Notes: generated by a model not told the origin, from the sequence alone. A stretch of DNA of 64,000 nt from Alteromonas gracilis (GCF_002993325.1 NZ_PVNO01000025.1:310001-374000), one strand, 5' to 3'. Shown: positions 1-10,110, counted from the stretch's first letter. Made by a program: numbers and translations.

Positions 1-2
1 CA

Positions 3-137
3 ATTTCCATTGAAACCGCGTCAGACTTAAAGCAAAAGGGAGTGTTAAATCTCTCTCAATCAGCGACCTATATGGCAGGGGGAAGTGCTTCCTTTGTTTT
101 AAATAAAGTAAACGCGTCGCTCACCTATTCGTTTTAA
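3..137 (+). CDS. C-terminal end of a TonB-dependent receptor (partial)
   Basis: The window opens inside a gene whose last 44 codons are readable from base 3 to a TAA at 135-137. The peptide alternates polar and apolar residues and ends in LTYSF, with the terminal aromatic residue typical of outer-membrane beta-barrels. The two genes that follow closely (a small membrane protein and a PepSY protein) are usual partners of siderophore or iron receptors, so a TonB-dependent receptor is the likely identity. Only the last strands are present, so the substrate cannot be judged. The family call rests on terminus and context. Confidence 0.55.
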   Translation: MSIETASDLKQKGVLNLSQSATYMAGGSASFVLNKVNASLTYSF

Positions 138-146
138 GGAATACTC

Positions 147-683
147 ATGCTTTCAATTACAGCAGGTGGCTTATCACTTGTGGCCTTGGTGGCCGTATAT
201 AGAAGTTGGCGGGCTCAAGTATCACGTTACCTCTATTTGGGCATAGTTTTCTGGTTGGTTTCCACAGTGTGCTGGTCTTATGCACAAGGGTGGGAGTTTG
301 GTTTGTTGTACGCACTGTGTATTCCAGCGTTGCTAGTGTGGCCATTCATTGCGTTTAACCAAGTGCAACTTCCTCAACCTAAAAACGTACCTCAGCCCAG
401 ACGTTTCGATTTTTCCCGTGGTGCGGTTATAGCAAATGTTACCAATTACCTTGTTGTAATGGTTATTTTGCTGGTAATTAGCGTGCTAATTACCCTTGGA
501 GTTTGTGCGTTACTTCCATTTACTATTGCTGGAAAGTTGGCAACTGCAACCATTCTTTTACCTGTCTTGTGGGGGCTTATTGTTTATCACTACCTCGCTT
601 CTAGTCACAAATTCAAAGTAATTGGTACATACGCCGTTTTAGCTGCGCTTTGTCTACCAATACTTGCTTTCTTGCCTATGTAG
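147..683 (+). CDS. Small polytopic inner-membrane protein of an iron-uptake operon
   Basis: This 178-residue protein is mostly hydrophobic, with about five predicted membrane segments (near residues 4-18, 28-45, 50-70, 95-125 and 130-175). I do not recognise a named family. It starts 10 bases after the receptor's stop with a good ribosome site (AAGGAA, 5-6 bases before ATG) and ends 10 bases before the PepSY gene, so the three are probably one transcript. A role alongside the PepSY protein in handling imported ferric siderophores is inference from position only. Confidence 0.6.
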   Translation: MLSITAGGLSLVALVAVYRSWRAQVSRYLYLGIVFWLVSTVCWSYAQGWEFGLLYALCIPALLVWPFIAFNQVQLPQPKNVPQPRRFDFSRGAVIANVTNYLVVMVILLVISVLITLGVCALLPFTIAGKLATATILLPVLWGLIVYHYLASSHKFKVIGTYAVLAALCLPILAFLPM

Positions 684-693
684 GTGAATATAG

Positions 694-2178
694 ATGAATA
701 AAGTTACAAAACAAAATGCATTAAACGCACACACTTGGGCTGGTGTTTTTTTAAGTGTACTCCTTTTTTTAGTATGTCTTTCAGGCACCATTGCGGTTTT
801 TCACTTAGAGTTCGAGCGTTGGGAGCAACCTCATATTGAAGAGATGGAAAATGTCTCACCAGAGGCGGTTGAAAAAGCTATGGATAGCTTTTTAGCAAAA
901 CACACAGAAGAATCTCATCATCTCTTTGTTGTGTTTCCTACATCCGATATACCCCGGTTGGTCGTTGAAAATGATCACGTAGCGTATTTCGCTGATGGCG
1001 AAGGTAATTTGCTAGAAGAAGAGAGCGTGTCCTTTACTCAGATGCTGGTTGATCTTCATTTATATCTGAACCTGCCGCATAGCTGGGGAATGATTTTAGT
1101 CAGCGCCTTAGGTGCCATAATCTGTACTCTGGTGATCACAGGCATTATTGCACATAAACGAATTGCAAAAGATGCATTCAAATTGCGAAGAGGTGGCAAC
1201 GGACAGCAGGCGCAAATCGATTTACACAATCGTTTTGGTTTATGGGCCGCGCCGTTTCATTTGATCATCGGCATTAGCGGTACTTACTTTGGTTTGGCCG
1301 GTATCATTTTAATGTTAGTTGCTGCGGTAAATTACGGTGGCGACAGAGATGCTGTCGTCGATCAAATTTTTACACCGGATCCGGTGCTTGCGCCCCAAAG
1401 CGGTAAGCCAGCTATAGGCAAAGCGTTCGACCAAATGAAAACGTTGGCACCAGAAAAGTCGCCCATTTTTCTAACCGTCCACGAAGTTGGTGAGCCAGAG
1501 CAATTTATTGAAATTTACGCGAAAGCGCCGAACAGAATGATTTACGCTGAAGGCTATCGCTTTGACACTGCAGGAAACTTTATCGGTGTAGCAGGGTACG
1601 AACACGGGGAATGGGGTAAGCAGTTATTATGGTCAATGTATCGACTCCACTTTGGCGACTTTGCTGGCATGCTTAGTAAGTGGCTTTACTTCATTTTAGG
1701 CGTAATGCTGACTGTGCTTTGTGTCTCGGGCATGGAAATTTGGTTATCGAAAAAAGCCCATCCGCCATTAGCGAGTCGTCTGTGGTATAGCATTGTATGG
1801 GGGAGCGTTAGCGCGTTGGCGGTAACGGCGGTGGCAGATATGTTATTTGCTGGCTCATTGATTGCCGTATTTTGGGGGGTAATGTTATTGAATATCGTAC
1901 TCACCGTTGGCATCAAATCACTCACAAAGCCGGTATGGCTATTTGTATCAGGTTTAAGTGTTTTGGCGCTGCTTGTTGTCTACACAGCGGTTCATGGGAA
2001 CGCAACATTCACGGTTTCTTCGCTGCAGTTAAATCTCCCAATGACAATTTATGTACTGTGGAGTATGTGGCGTGGCCTGACTTTGCTAAAACGAGAGAAA
2101 ATGAATCATGCAGAAAACAAAAGTGAGGTGAAACCTAACCTTTACGATGCGAGTCACGGCGAAAGCGTAAACCTGTGA
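694..2178 (+). CDS. PepSY-associated TM helix protein (putative siderophore/iron reductase type)
   Basis: The 494-residue protein has the PepSY_TM plan: a first membrane helix at about residues 15-36 followed by a periplasmic stretch, a helix pair near 130-155, a second pair near 185-215, another periplasmic domain to about 330, and four further C-terminal helices. Proteins of this family sit in the inner membrane beside TonB receptors, and several are implicated in reducing iron released from siderophores; that activity is family knowledge, not shown here. The start ATG follows AGGTGA. It lies last in the receptor - small membrane protein - PepSY unit and is followed by a strong hairpin. Confidence 0.8.
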   Translation: MNKVTKQNALNAHTWAGVFLSVLLFLVCLSGTIAVFHLEFERWEQPHIEEMENVSPEAVEKAMDSFLAKHTEESHHLFVVFPTSDIPRLVVENDHVAYFADGEGNLLEEESVSFTQMLVDLHLYLNLPHSWGMILVSALGAIICTLVITGIIAHKRIAKDAFKLRRGGNGQQAQIDLHNRFGLWAAPFHLIIGISGTYFGLAGIILMLVAAVNYGGDRDAVVDQIFTPDPVLAPQSGKPAIGKAFDQMKTLAPEKSPIFLTVHEVGEPEQFIEIYAKAPNRMIYAEGYRFDTAGNFIGVAGYEHGEWGKQLLWSMYRLHFGDFAGMLSKWLYFILGVMLTVLCVSGMEIWLSKKAHPPLASRLWYSIVWGSVSALAVTAVADMLFAGSLIAVFWGVMLLNIVLTVGIKSLTKPVWLFVSGLSVLALLVVYTAVHGNATFTVSSLQLNLPMTIYVLWSMWRGLTLLKREKMNHAENKSEVKPNLYDASHGESVNL

Positions 2179-2199
2179 CAAGGGCTTAAATTGCTAGAT

Positions 2200-2211
2200 C
2201 ACCACGTGGTG
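2200..2211. promoter_or_regulatory. Perfect 12-bp palindrome CACCACGTGGTG
   Basis: A perfect dyad lies just after the PepSY gene stop and before the terminator hairpin. It could be a protein-binding site or chance; no promoter is visible beside it. Confidence 0.25.
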
Positions 2212-2228
2212 GTTTCAAATGGAAATCT

Positions 2229-2279
2229 AAAAAGCGTAACTATGATGCAATACGGTCTCTGCGCCTAGTTACGCTTTTT
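2229..2279. terminator. 13-bp stem terminator shared by two convergent genes
   Basis: AAAAAGCGTAACT at 2229-2241 is perfectly repeated in inverted order at 2267-2279, with a 25-base loop, an A run on one side and a T run on the other. It can end the PepSY transcript and the opposing zinc-ribbon gene. The TAG stop of the latter (2265-2267) runs into the stem, so its last codons double as terminator. Confidence 0.75.
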
Positions 2280-2456
2280 TCGTTTCCATGTCCCACCATA
2301 GATATAGCCTGTCAGCATTTTTGCTTTTTCTTGGCATGCTTTACACACTATTTGCCAGCTCTCGCTTTTATTGCTGTTAATTCTGTATTGTACATCAGCC
2401 TCAGCCCCGCAGTTGTCGCAGGGTTTCAAAGGCCTTAACCTTTCCTTTTTGCCCAA
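2265..2456 (-). CDS. Small zinc-ribbon protein
   Basis: A 63-residue basic protein with two CxxC pairs (CDNC at about 13-16 and CKAC at about 38-41) spaced like a single zinc ribbon, and a very basic tail (WKRKKRN). The Cys pairs and charge suggest a nucleic-acid or ribosome-associated zinc protein, but I know no function. It is convergent with the PepSY gene and its final codons form part of the shared terminator stem. Its length and regular Cys spacing make it credible as a real gene. Confidence 0.65.
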   Translation of the reverse strand: MGKKERLRPLKPCDNCGAEADVQYRINSNKSESWQIVCKACQEKAKMLTGYIYGGTWKRKKRN

Positions 2457-2519
2457 ATGATTTAACCCTGAAACTCAACTTTCGAAAATAGTTCTTAGCC
2501 CTTATCACTTCACCCGATC

Positions 2520-3098
2520 CTAAATCAGTTTTGCCATCGCAACGGCAAGTGATGAGCCTGAACCTACCAACTTCCCCCATAGTGTCATAAGCAACGTGGG
2601 CTGTTCAGTCATAAGTGACAGTGCCTCATCTCTGTGATGTCGCTCGTCAATTTGACATTCCTTAAAGCGATTTATAACGTTAGAAGGAGGCTCTGATAAC
2701 ATTATCATACTGCTACATTGTTTCTCATAGTGTTTGTCTACGAATTGCTCCACACAGTAAATAGTGTAAAAAAACCAATTGTGACCCAATAATCGCGGCA
2801 ATAAACCGGTAACAAACCCAGCGGCTATCCATGCTGGTAACAGAAAGCTACCTCTGAAGAGCGGCATCTCATGCTCGAAAATAGCGAGGTGACTTTTCTC
2901 TGTCCTAAGATGCTCATGAATAAACGGCTTTGTTTTGCTCGGTCTATTTCCAATAATAAAAAGACTTAATAAAAACTCCGCGCAGAGTGCGCCGCGATAT
3001 ATCCATACTGCGCCGGTCTCTCCTGCATGGCTTGCACGCAACTCTTTGTCTACGTGCTTTGCGCAGGAGGTTTCCAATACTTTTGAGTAAAATGGCAT
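2520..3098 (-). CDS. coq7: COQ7-type demethoxyubiquinone hydroxylase
   Basis: The 192-residue protein carries the ligand set of the COQ7 di-iron hydroxylases: ELRASHAGETGA near the start, EKSHLAIFE, then EQFVD and the C-terminal DERHHRDEA motif. These enzymes hydroxylate 2-octaprenyl-3-methyl-6-methoxy-benzoquinol in ubiquinone synthesis at the inner membrane, and they replace the flavoprotein UbiF in some bacteria. I chose ATG at 3098 because AAGG stands 6 bases upstream; the reading frame extends five codons further to a TTG. It stands alone, divergent from the SMP-30-like gene. Confidence 0.85.
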   Translation of the reverse strand: MPFYSKVLETSCAKHVDKELRASHAGETGAVWIYRGALCAEFLLSLFIIGNRPSKTKPFIHEHLRTEKSHLAIFEHEMPLFRGSFLLPAWIAAGFVTGLLPRLLGHNWFFYTIYCVEQFVDKHYEKQCSSMIMLSEPPSNVINRFKECQIDERHHRDEALSLMTEQPTLLMTLWGKLVGSGSSLAVAMAKLI

Positions 3099-3310
3099 GG
3101 TGTACCTTAACAACGTTTTATTTTAAAACGCACAAAAGCCATTTAAAGATGCCACTTTACGAAATTGTAATGCACAGTTAGGTCATTGCGCTAAACACGA
3201 AATTGAACACGTTGATTAATAGTTCACTATTAAAAAACGAAAGCAGTAAGTTGAATGATTGCTTGTTACCTTGGCGCTCATACAGCCTAAACATTCATGA
3301 GGTAAAGCAA

Positions 3311-4375
3311 ATGAAAGCAGTGTGGTGTGTCTTTTTACTATGTACTGTTTACCTACTGTTATGGCCTGTGTCCATAGAGCCCGTAGCATGGCAAGCACCA
3401 GTCAATAAGGGCTTTGAGGGTAAGTTCGCGCAAAACACACGACTATCTGAGTTAACGCTCGTTGACATGGGAACCGACTATGGACCTGAAGATTTTGCGT
3501 TGAATCAGAATGGCACGTTAGCAACATCCAGTCATTCCGGCGCTATTCTTTTGAAGAAGAAAGGCGAGGGCACTTTTTCCCCTTGGGTAAACACGGGCGG
3601 TCGTCCCTTAGGCATCGAATACGACAATAAAGGCAATCTTGTTGTCGCTGACGCTCATCTTGGGCTACTCAAGATAAATACGTCGGGTGAAGTCTCTGTG
3701 CTGGTTGATGAGGTAAAAAAAACTCCTGTCGTGTATGCAGACGATGTAGATATTGCTCAGAACGGCAATATCTATTTTACCGACGCGACCACTAAATTTC
3801 CGGCTATGGATTACGGCGGTACCCTTAGTGCCAGCTTGCTTGAGATATTCGAACATAAAGGTAATGGTAGGTTAATTGAGTACAACCCTGATACCGGCAA
3901 TAGTGCAATACTCATGGATAAGTTGGTGTTCGCGAACGGTGTGGCAGTCAGTCACGACGAGCAATCGATACTGGTTAACGAAACCGGAAAATATAGGGTG
4001 CTGCGTTATTGGCTGGTGGGGCCGAATAAAGGGCAAGTTGACGTACTTATCGATAACTTGCCTGGCTTTCCAGATAATATCAGCCGTGCGGAAAATGGCA
4101 GCTACTACATTGGCCTTGCGTCGCCGCGCTCAGCCCCTGTCGATATGCTGTCTGATAAACCATTTATTCGAAAAATAGTACAGCGCCTTCCTAGCTTTAT
4201 GCGTCCTCAAGGTCAGCCTTATGGTCATCTCGTTAAAATAAGCGAAATCGGTGAGATAGAACAAAGTTGGCAAGACCCGACCGGCACTTTCCCCTTCGTA
4301 ACAGGTGCGATTAAAACAAAAGAGGGGCTCTATGTTAGCAGTCTTACTGCACAAAAAGTTGGGCTTTTGCGGTAA
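3311..4375 (+). CDS. SMP-30/strictosidine synthase-like beta-propeller protein
   Basis: From the ATG at 3311 the protein has a hydrophobic N-terminal anchor (MKAVWCVFLLCTVYLLLWPV) and then a beta-propeller with repeated blades of the type 'D-x-G-N-hydrophobic-x-V-A-D' (for example NLVVADAHLGLLKI and NIYFTDATTKF). The FTDATTKF and PGFPDNI motifs match the strictosidine-synthase-like/adipocyte membrane-associated protein branch of the SMP-30/gluconolactonase clan. Bacterial members are presumed esterases or lactonases, with unknown substrate. The reading frame opens at 3203, but the first 36 codons do not look conserved, and the signal anchor supports the internal start. No operon partner. Confidence 0.75.
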   Translation: MKAVWCVFLLCTVYLLLWPVSIEPVAWQAPVNKGFEGKFAQNTRLSELTLVDMGTDYGPEDFALNQNGTLATSSHSGAILLKKKGEGTFSPWVNTGGRPLGIEYDNKGNLVVADAHLGLLKINTSGEVSVLVDEVKKTPVVYADDVDIAQNGNIYFTDATTKFPAMDYGGTLSASLLEIFEHKGNGRLIEYNPDTGNSAILMDKLVFANGVAVSHDEQSILVNETGKYRVLRYWLVGPNKGQVDVLIDNLPGFPDNISRAENGSYYIGLASPRSAPVDMLSDKPFIRKIVQRLPSFMRPQGQPYGHLVKISEIGEIEQSWQDPTGTFPFVTGAIKTKEGLYVSSLTAQKVGLLR

Positions 4376-4662
4376 CAACGGCACCGATAATAACCGTATC
4401 ACGGCAAGTCTAATTTGAAGCTATTTAAAAGGAGCGTTAGTGAAAGCTTGATAAATTGTTATATAGAAAGGTGACTTAGCCAGTGGACCGAAGACCTTGG
4501 AAATATTTTTTGCTAACGCTCGTATATTTTACAATTAGAAACATTTTAAACTTTTGTTATGTAGTGAGGTTTATAAGGATATGTCATTATCGGCTGTGCT
4601 ATTGTTTAAGTATTGAGCGGTAGGCCGTAGTTAGCCATTTACAGTAAGGACATGTTAGAACT

Positions 4663-6315
4663 ATGAAAGCGTGTGTGTATTCTTCAGTTGCATTAGCGGT
4701 AACAATTTCTCTATTGGCAGGATGCGGAGGAGGTGGCTCGTCTAACACGCCACCTGTCGTTACTACACCTACTACACCCGTAAAGCCTGACCCAGAATGG
4801 GAAAGAGGTGTTTACGAGCCGCAATCACAGTTCATTGCGAAATGCGAAACTCCACGAAGCGGCATCGATCCTTTCACAGGAAGTGCTTACCCAGATACGC
4901 AAGGCACCGCCATGGATGAGAAGCTTTGGTTGCGCTCTTGGACTAACGATACCTACCTCTGGTATGACGAAGTAGACGATAACGACCCGGAAAATTTTTC
5001 AGTATTGGCGTATTTCGACCAATTAAAAACGAATGAACTGACACCAAGCGGCACGCCAAAAGATAATTTCCATTTTTCACAGGACACCGCAGAATATAAT
5101 GAGTTATCTCAATCTGGCATATCATCAGGTTTTGGGTTTAGCTGGGAATTCGGTTCTACCACAGTGCCAAGAGAACTAACTGTGCGGTTTACTGAGCCCG
5201 GCTCACCTGCGGCATCAGCAAACGTACCTAGAGGCGCCAAGGTTGTAAGTATAAACGGCGTTGATTTTGTTAATGACAACACGCAACAAGGTGTTGACAC
5301 CATCAACGACGGATTATTCCCTGATGATGCTGGAACAACCACAAGCTTTGAGTTTGAACTGGTTGACGGCACCACGCTAACCGCTGACATTACGTCTGAT
5401 GATATCAGTGTAACCCCAGTGCAAAACGTTAAAGTGCTAAATACCGATAACGGTAAGGTAGGCTATTTTCAGTTCAATAGCTTTATTGTTACAGCGCAAG
5501 AAGGGCTGATTGATGCGTTCGATACCTTTGTAGAGGAGAACGTGACGGAGTTGGTCATGGACTTACGTTATAACGGAGGTGGCCGCTTGGCGTTAGCTTC
5601 ACAGCTTTCATATATGGTAGCGGGCCCAAATCAAACGAACAATGCTACGTTTGAAACTTTGAGATTTAACGATAAGAATCCAACGACCAACCCAGTAACA
5701 GGGCAGTCTATTAGTCCAACGCCGTTCTACAGCACCGTTATCGATTATAACGAAGGTTTACTTACTAATACGCTACTTCCAAGCCTATCACTGACGCGAG
5801 TTTACGTTATTTCAACAGACGCCACTTGCTCAGCGAGCGAAGCAGTAATGAATGCCCTTCGCGGTATAGACGTAGAGGTAGTTCAAATTGGTTCTACAAC
5901 CTGTGGTAAGCCATACGGCTTTTACCCTACAGACAACTGCGGTGAGACCTATTTTACTATTCAGTTCCAAGGGGTAAATAACAAAGGCTTTGGCGACTAT
6001 GCAGATGGCTTTATGCCAACCGCCACGCCTAATTTTGACTTTGAACTGCCGGGTTGTGAAGTTGAAGATGACTTTACCACAAGCTTAGGTGAGCCAGAGG
6101 AAGGTATGTTAGCTGCAACGCTCGAATATGCTGCTACTGGCTCGTGCCCTGTAGTGGTGACCGGTAACGGTATCGCTGATGTAAAAACGCTGCGTAGTGA
6201 TCAAAGTGCGTTAGTAGGTGAAACACTTATTCCTATCGACACTCCGAATACGCGCAGGGATAACTTCGTTCTACAAAACAAGATCAATCAGCCAATTATT
6301 CAGGAACGAAAATAA
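4663..6315 (+). CDS. S41-family (C-terminal processing) peptidase lipoprotein
   Basis: A 550-residue exported lipoprotein: the signal peptide ends in the lipobox LLAGC with Cys21, followed by a Gly/Ser/Thr/Pro linker. A PDZ-like segment (about residues 165-230, PGSPAASANVPRGAKVVSINGV) precedes the S41 core, where VGYFQFNSF, ELVMDLRYNGGG and the CSASEAVMNAL motif (about residues 389-398, holding the nucleophile serine) are seen. Such enzymes cut extracytoplasmic proteins. Several Cys residues in the last third may form disulfides. The next gene starts on the last base of the stop codon (TAATG), implying coupled translation. Confidence 0.87.
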   Translation: MKACVYSSVALAVTISLLAGCGGGGSSNTPPVVTTPTTPVKPDPEWERGVYEPQSQFIAKCETPRSGIDPFTGSAYPDTQGTAMDEKLWLRSWTNDTYLWYDEVDDNDPENFSVLAYFDQLKTNELTPSGTPKDNFHFSQDTAEYNELSQSGISSGFGFSWEFGSTTVPRELTVRFTEPGSPAASANVPRGAKVVSINGVDFVNDNTQQGVDTINDGLFPDDAGTTTSFEFELVDGTTLTADITSDDISVTPVQNVKVLNTDNGKVGYFQFNSFIVTAQEGLIDAFDTFVEENVTELVMDLRYNGGGRLALASQLSYMVAGPNQTNNATFETLRFNDKNPTTNPVTGQSISPTPFYSTVIDYNEGLLTNTLLPSLSLTRVYVISTDATCSASEAVMNALRGIDVEVVQIGSTTCGKPYGFYPTDNCGETYFTIQFQGVNNKGFGDYADGFMPTATPNFDFELPGCEVEDDFTTSLGEPEEGMLAATLEYAATGSCPVVVTGNGIADVKTLRSDQSALVGETLIPIDTPNTRRDNFVLQNKINQPIIQERK

Positions 6316-6734
6316 TGGGTTTGAACAGTAAAAGTGCAGGGCAGCCAAATTCGTTTGTTGCTCTGGTTCTGCTATCAGCGTCTGTTTTATCGGTAGCGAG
6401 TTGTGCTTCTACCAAGGACATTGCGTTGCAAAAGGCACTTGCTAAATCTATTAGCGATAGCGAAAAGCAAACCATAGAAGATACGATCAGCAATTGGTTT
6501 GGCGGTACGCGAATTACTATTGCATCAAATGCATTTAGTGAAACTTCTAGCGTTACGATTGAAAGAAAAGCAAAACTAGATAGCAGGGGGCTACCCATTG
6601 AAGGAAGGCACGATAACCCTTTGTATAGCTTTACATTGCTTAGCGATGGAAAGCAGTGTCTGCTGCGAAATGATCAAACTGAAGCGTTAGCGGAGCTTGC
6701 AAACGTGAGGTGTCACGTTAATGAAAAGGTGTAG
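6315..6734 (+). CDS. Small lipoprotein coupled to the S41 peptidase
   Basis: A 139-residue protein with an N-terminal hydrophobic segment and lipobox SVASC (Cys30), so it is probably a lipoprotein in the periplasm. I recognise no domain. Two Cys near the C-terminus (CLLRNDQTEALAELANVRC) could pair. It overlaps the peptidase stop by one base, which argues for one operon and perhaps a joint function such as inhibitor or adaptor; that is inference. A bidirectional terminator follows at about 6812. Confidence 0.6.
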   Translation: MGLNSKSAGQPNSFVALVLLSASVLSVASCASTKDIALQKALAKSISDSEKQTIEDTISNWFGGTRITIASNAFSETSSVTIERKAKLDSRGLPIEGRHDNPLYSFTLLSDGKQCLLRNDQTEALAELANVRCHVNEKV

Positions 6735-6811
6735 TGCTAAACTTATTGTGTGCACTAACCCGAAGATTTTGAACAACGTTAAGTGCTAAGAAGCCGCTGA
6801 TAGACTGAAAG

Positions 6812-6848
6812 AAAAACGCCCGATGTTTAAAAATATCGGGCGTTTTTT
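6812..6848. terminator. Bidirectional terminator between the lipoprotein gene and ygiQ
   Basis: The stem ACGCCCGAT / ATCGGGCGT is flanked by A5 on the left and T6 on the right, a classic hairpin serving both convergent genes. Confidence 0.85.
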
Positions 6849-6851
6849 AGT

Positions 6852-9230
6852 TTAACGTTTATGCATGCTCGGCTGCTTTTGGGAGCGGTTGCGGTTGTTA
6901 CCACTACCGTTATTCGCTTTAGACGTATTGGCCCCGTTTCTATTGCCGGTCTTGCCTCCGCTTTTATTGACGGAATTGCCGTTGGATTGTTCTTGTGGGT
7001 TGCCTTGGTACTGCTTATTTGCATCTGAATTGCGGCGACCCTTGTTCGCAGTGTTGCCATCTCGGCCTTTACCTTTACTGTTCTTTCCCTGAAAAGTAGG
7101 AGGAAGCCCAGTATGTTTGGTAAGCGCGCGCTCACCACGGCGGCCTTTTTGCGCTTTTTGGCGCTTTTCATCTGCTGTTTCAGGTGGAACAAGGTGTTGA
7201 GGACCGCGGCCAATTAAATCTTCGCGCCCCATACGCTTGAGCGCTTCGCGAATTTGCGCAAAGTTCTTCGGGTCATGGTATCGCAACATCGCCTTGTGCA
7301 ATCGACGGTGAATCTCACCTTTTGCAGAAGGCACCTCTTCACTTTCTTTAGTCACTTTACGAAGTGAATTCACTTCTGTGTGGTACATGGTGGTGGCCGT
7401 TGCCATTGGCGACGGATAGAAGTTCTGTACCTGATCGAGCTTAAATTTGTTTTCTTTAAGCCAAATCGCAAGGCTTAGCATATCTTCGTCTGTTGTACCC
7501 GGATGCGATGCAATAAAGTAAGGGATGAGATACTGCTTTTTGCCCGCTTCTTGCGAGTATTTATCAAACAATTCTTTAAAGCGGTAGTAGCTGCCCATTC
7601 CCGGCTTCATCATCTTTGAAAGCGGGCCGTCTTCAGTGTGCTCTGGTGCTATTTTCAAATAGCCACCTACATGGTGGAGCGCTAATTCTTTCACATACTC
7701 TGGGTCTTCTACCGCTAGGTCGTATCGCACGCCAGAGGCAATCAAAATCTTTTTAATTCCAGGTAATTCGCGAGCACGACGGTATAAGTCGATCGTTGGC
7801 TTATGATCGGTATCCATATGCGCACAAATACTGGGGTACACGCATGAAGGGCGGCGGCATGTGGCCTCGGCTTTCGGACTCTTACAACGCAGGCGATACA
7901 TATTTGCGGTTGGTCCGCCCAAGTCTGAAATCACGCCGGTAAAGCCAGGTACGGTGTCGCGAATTTGCTCAATTTCACGAATTATAGAGTCTTCAGAGCG
8001 GCTTTGAATAATACGGCCTTCGTGTTCGGTAATTGAGCAGAATGTGCAGCCGCCATAGCACCCGCGCATAATGTTGATACTGAAACGAATCATATCGTAT
8101 GCAGGGATTTTGGCATCGCCATACACAGGGTGGGGCACGCGCTGATAGGGTAAATCAAACACCGCGTCCATCTCTTCAGTTTCGAGCGGCATGGCAGGTG
8201 GATTAATCCAAATGTGTCGGTCACCATGGCGCTGCATGAGCGCGCGAGCACAACCCGGGTTAGTTTCCTGATGCAAAATACGCGACGTATGGGCGTACAA
8301 CACTTTGTTGTCTTTCACCGTTTCATACGCAGGCAATTTAACGTACACGTTCTCCCAAGGCTTGCGCTTTTCTTTTTCTTTCTGCGCAGGCTGAATCACA
8401 ATAGGCGCTGCTTCTGGCGCTTCGCTACTTTTGGTGTCTTTCTCTTGCGAGTCGCATTCAGGCTCCATTTGATAGGGGCTTGAAATCGGGTCTATTTTGC
8501 CAGGTCTATCAAGCGATGTAGAGTCAACGCCTTGCCACTCAGGTAAGGCCTCTTTCACGATAATCGCAGTTCCGCGAATGTCGCGCAAATCCGCAATATC
8601 TTCACCTGCCGCTAAGCGATGGGTGACTTCAACAAGAGGTCGTTCGGCGTTACCAAAAAAGAGCATATCCGCTTTCGAATCGAATAACACAGAGCGGCGT
8701 ACTTTTTCGCTCCAATAGTCATAGTGCGCAATACGTCGCAAGCTAGCTTCAATACCGCCAACAATAACAGGTACACCTTTAAACGCTTCACGGCAGCGCT
8801 GTGAATACACAGTAACCGCGCGGTCAGGACGCTTACCACCCACATTGCCTGGCGTGTAGGCATCGTCGTGGCGAAGTTTTTTGTCTGACGTGTAGCGGTT
8901 AATCATGGAATCCATATTTCCGGCTGTTACCCCGAAATATAGGTTAGGCTTGCCCAGCTTCATAAAGTCATCTTTGCTGGTCCAGTCTGGCTGAGAAATA
9001 ATGCCAACACGAAAACCATGAGCTTCCAGTACACGACCGATAACCGCCATACCGAAACTTGGGTGATCTACATATGCATCGCCCGTTACCAAAATAACGT
9101 CACAACTGTCCCAGCCAAGGGCATCCATCTCTTCCTTTGACATCGGGAGAAAAGGTGCAGTACCCAAACAATGTGGCCAATATTTTGGGTAGGAAAACAG
9201 ACCGCGATCGGCCTTAATGGTGGCTTGCAT
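6852..9230 (-). CDS. ygiQ: YgiQ-family radical SAM protein
   Basis: A 792-residue protein matching the YgiQ (UPF0313) family: the N-terminal block [27 protein letters not shown] is characteristic, and the radical SAM CX3CX2C motif (GCYGGCTFC, near residue 390-400) binds the 4Fe-4S cluster. The substrate of the family is not known to me. I prefer the ATG at 9230 over the GTG at 9239 because [18 protein letters not shown] aligns with the usual family start. The last ~110 residues are low-complexity, rich in Asn, Gly, Lys and Arg, and look disordered and possibly RNA-binding. The region 8370-8480 encodes an extra acidic/basic linker. Confidence 0.92.
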   Translation of the reverse strand: MQATIKADRGLFSYPKYWPHCLGTAPFLPMSKEEMDALGWDSCDVILVTGDAYVDHPSFGMAVIGRVLEAHGFRVGIISQPDWTSKDDFMKLGKPNLYFGVTAGNMDSMINRYTSDKKLRHDDAYTPGNVGGKRPDRAVTVYSQRCREAFKGVPVIVGGIEASLRRIAHYDYWSEKVRRSVLFDSKADMLFFGNAERPLVEVTHRLAAGEDIADLRDIRGTAIIVKEALPEWQGVDSTSLDRPGKIDPISSPYQMEPECDSQEKDTKSSEAPEAAPIVIQPAQKEKEKRKPWENVYVKLPAYETVKDNKVLYAHTSRILHQETNPGCARALMQRHGDRHIWINPPAMPLETEEMDAVFDLPYQRVPHPVYGDAKIPAYDMIRFSINIMRGCYGGCTFCSITEHEGRIIQSRSEDSIIREIEQIRDTVPGFTGVISDLGGPTANMYRLRCKSPKAEATCRRPSCVYPSICAHMDTDHKPTIDLYRRARELPGIKKILIASGVRYDLAVEDPEYVKELALHHVGGYLKIAPEHTEDGPLSKMMKPGMGSYYRFKELFDKYSQEAGKKQYLIPYFIASHPGTTDEDMLSLAIWLKENKFKLDQVQNFYPSPMATATTMYHTEVNSLRKVTKESEEVPSAKGEIHRRLHKAMLRYHDPKNFAQIREALKRMGREDLIGRGPQHLVPPETADEKRQKAQKGRRGERALTKHTGLPPTFQGKNSKGKGRDGNTANKGRRNSDANKQYQGNPQEQSNGNSVNKSGGKTGNRNGANTSKANNGSGNNRNRSQKQPSMHKR

Positions 9231-9527
9231 AGTAATCACATCTAGATAAATCAGGAAGTTGCTGAGCTAAAGGTAGGCAGAAGCTCAGAATTAGTACGCA
9301 ATTATAGCAGTCTTGGCCGCGCTAAGGTATAGCGCTGTCATTAAATAAAATAGCTTTGTATACTCACTTAAATAAAAAAGCCAAAAGACTATGTGTGAGC
9401 ACACGTTTTTGCGAGTGTTCCGTAAGAAAAAGCAACCTGAGTGAAGGCTCATCGATAACCGGAGTGCATTCAATAATAGGTGCTTGTATGGCTTGTGTAT
9501 TTACAACGAAGAGAAATAACAACAACT

Positions 9528-9992
9528 ATGGCGTATTGGCTATTTAAAACAGAACCCGATGCATTTTCTATCGACGACTTAGCAAGTCGACCTGATCAGA
9601 CGGAACCGTGGGATGGGGTAAGAAATTACCAAGCCCGTAACTTTCTAAGAGACGGTGTAAAACGGGGTGATAAAGTATTCATCTATCATTCCAGTTGTAA
9701 AGAGGTAGGTATTGCAGGGGTTGCCGAGGTGGTAAAAGACGGCTATCCAGACACCACACAGTTCAACCCTGAATCAAAATATCACGACCCTAAATCGAGT
9801 CAGGAAAACCCTCGTTGGTATCGCGTCGATGTGAAATTTGCAGAGAAGTTTTCCAGCGTACTTCCACTTTCTGTGATCAAAAGTATGGAAGGTATTACAG
9901 AGCTACCTTTAGTTAAAAAAGGCGGAAGACTGTCGATCATGCCTGTAGAAGAGGCAGAGTGGCAGCAACTTTATGCTGCCGCCAAAGACTAG
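9528..9992 (+). CDS. EVE-domain protein
   Basis: The 154-residue protein from the ATG at 9528 begins MAYWLFKTEPDAFSIDDL and contains WDGVRNYQARNFLRD, FIYHSSCKEVGIAGVAEVV and WYRVDVKF, the core signatures of the EVE domain, a PUA-like fold thought to read modified bases in RNA or DNA. The frame opens 16 codons earlier at an ATG, but the family begins with MxYWLxK and GAAGAG lies upstream of 9528. It stands alone; the 290 bases upstream hold no recognised element. Confidence 0.9.
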   Translation: MAYWLFKTEPDAFSIDDLASRPDQTEPWDGVRNYQARNFLRDGVKRGDKVFIYHSSCKEVGIAGVAEVVKDGYPDTTQFNPESKYHDPKSSQENPRWYRVDVKFAEKFSSVLPLSVIKSMEGITELPLVKKGGRLSIMPVEEAEWQQLYAAAKD

Positions 9993-10110
9993 ATCAATGA
10001 CAAAATAGCGTGGGCGGCCGTCTTTCTATTAAAAAGCGCCGACATTGAGATCATATCAATAAGTTGAGCTCGCTTGTAAACACCGCGCGGCTCGCCTCGC
10101 AAAAAAATTA

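Noticed and set aside
6827-7213. Frames in the ygiQ tail on both strands
   Set aside because: They come from the low-complexity C-terminal codons and carry no recognisable domain.
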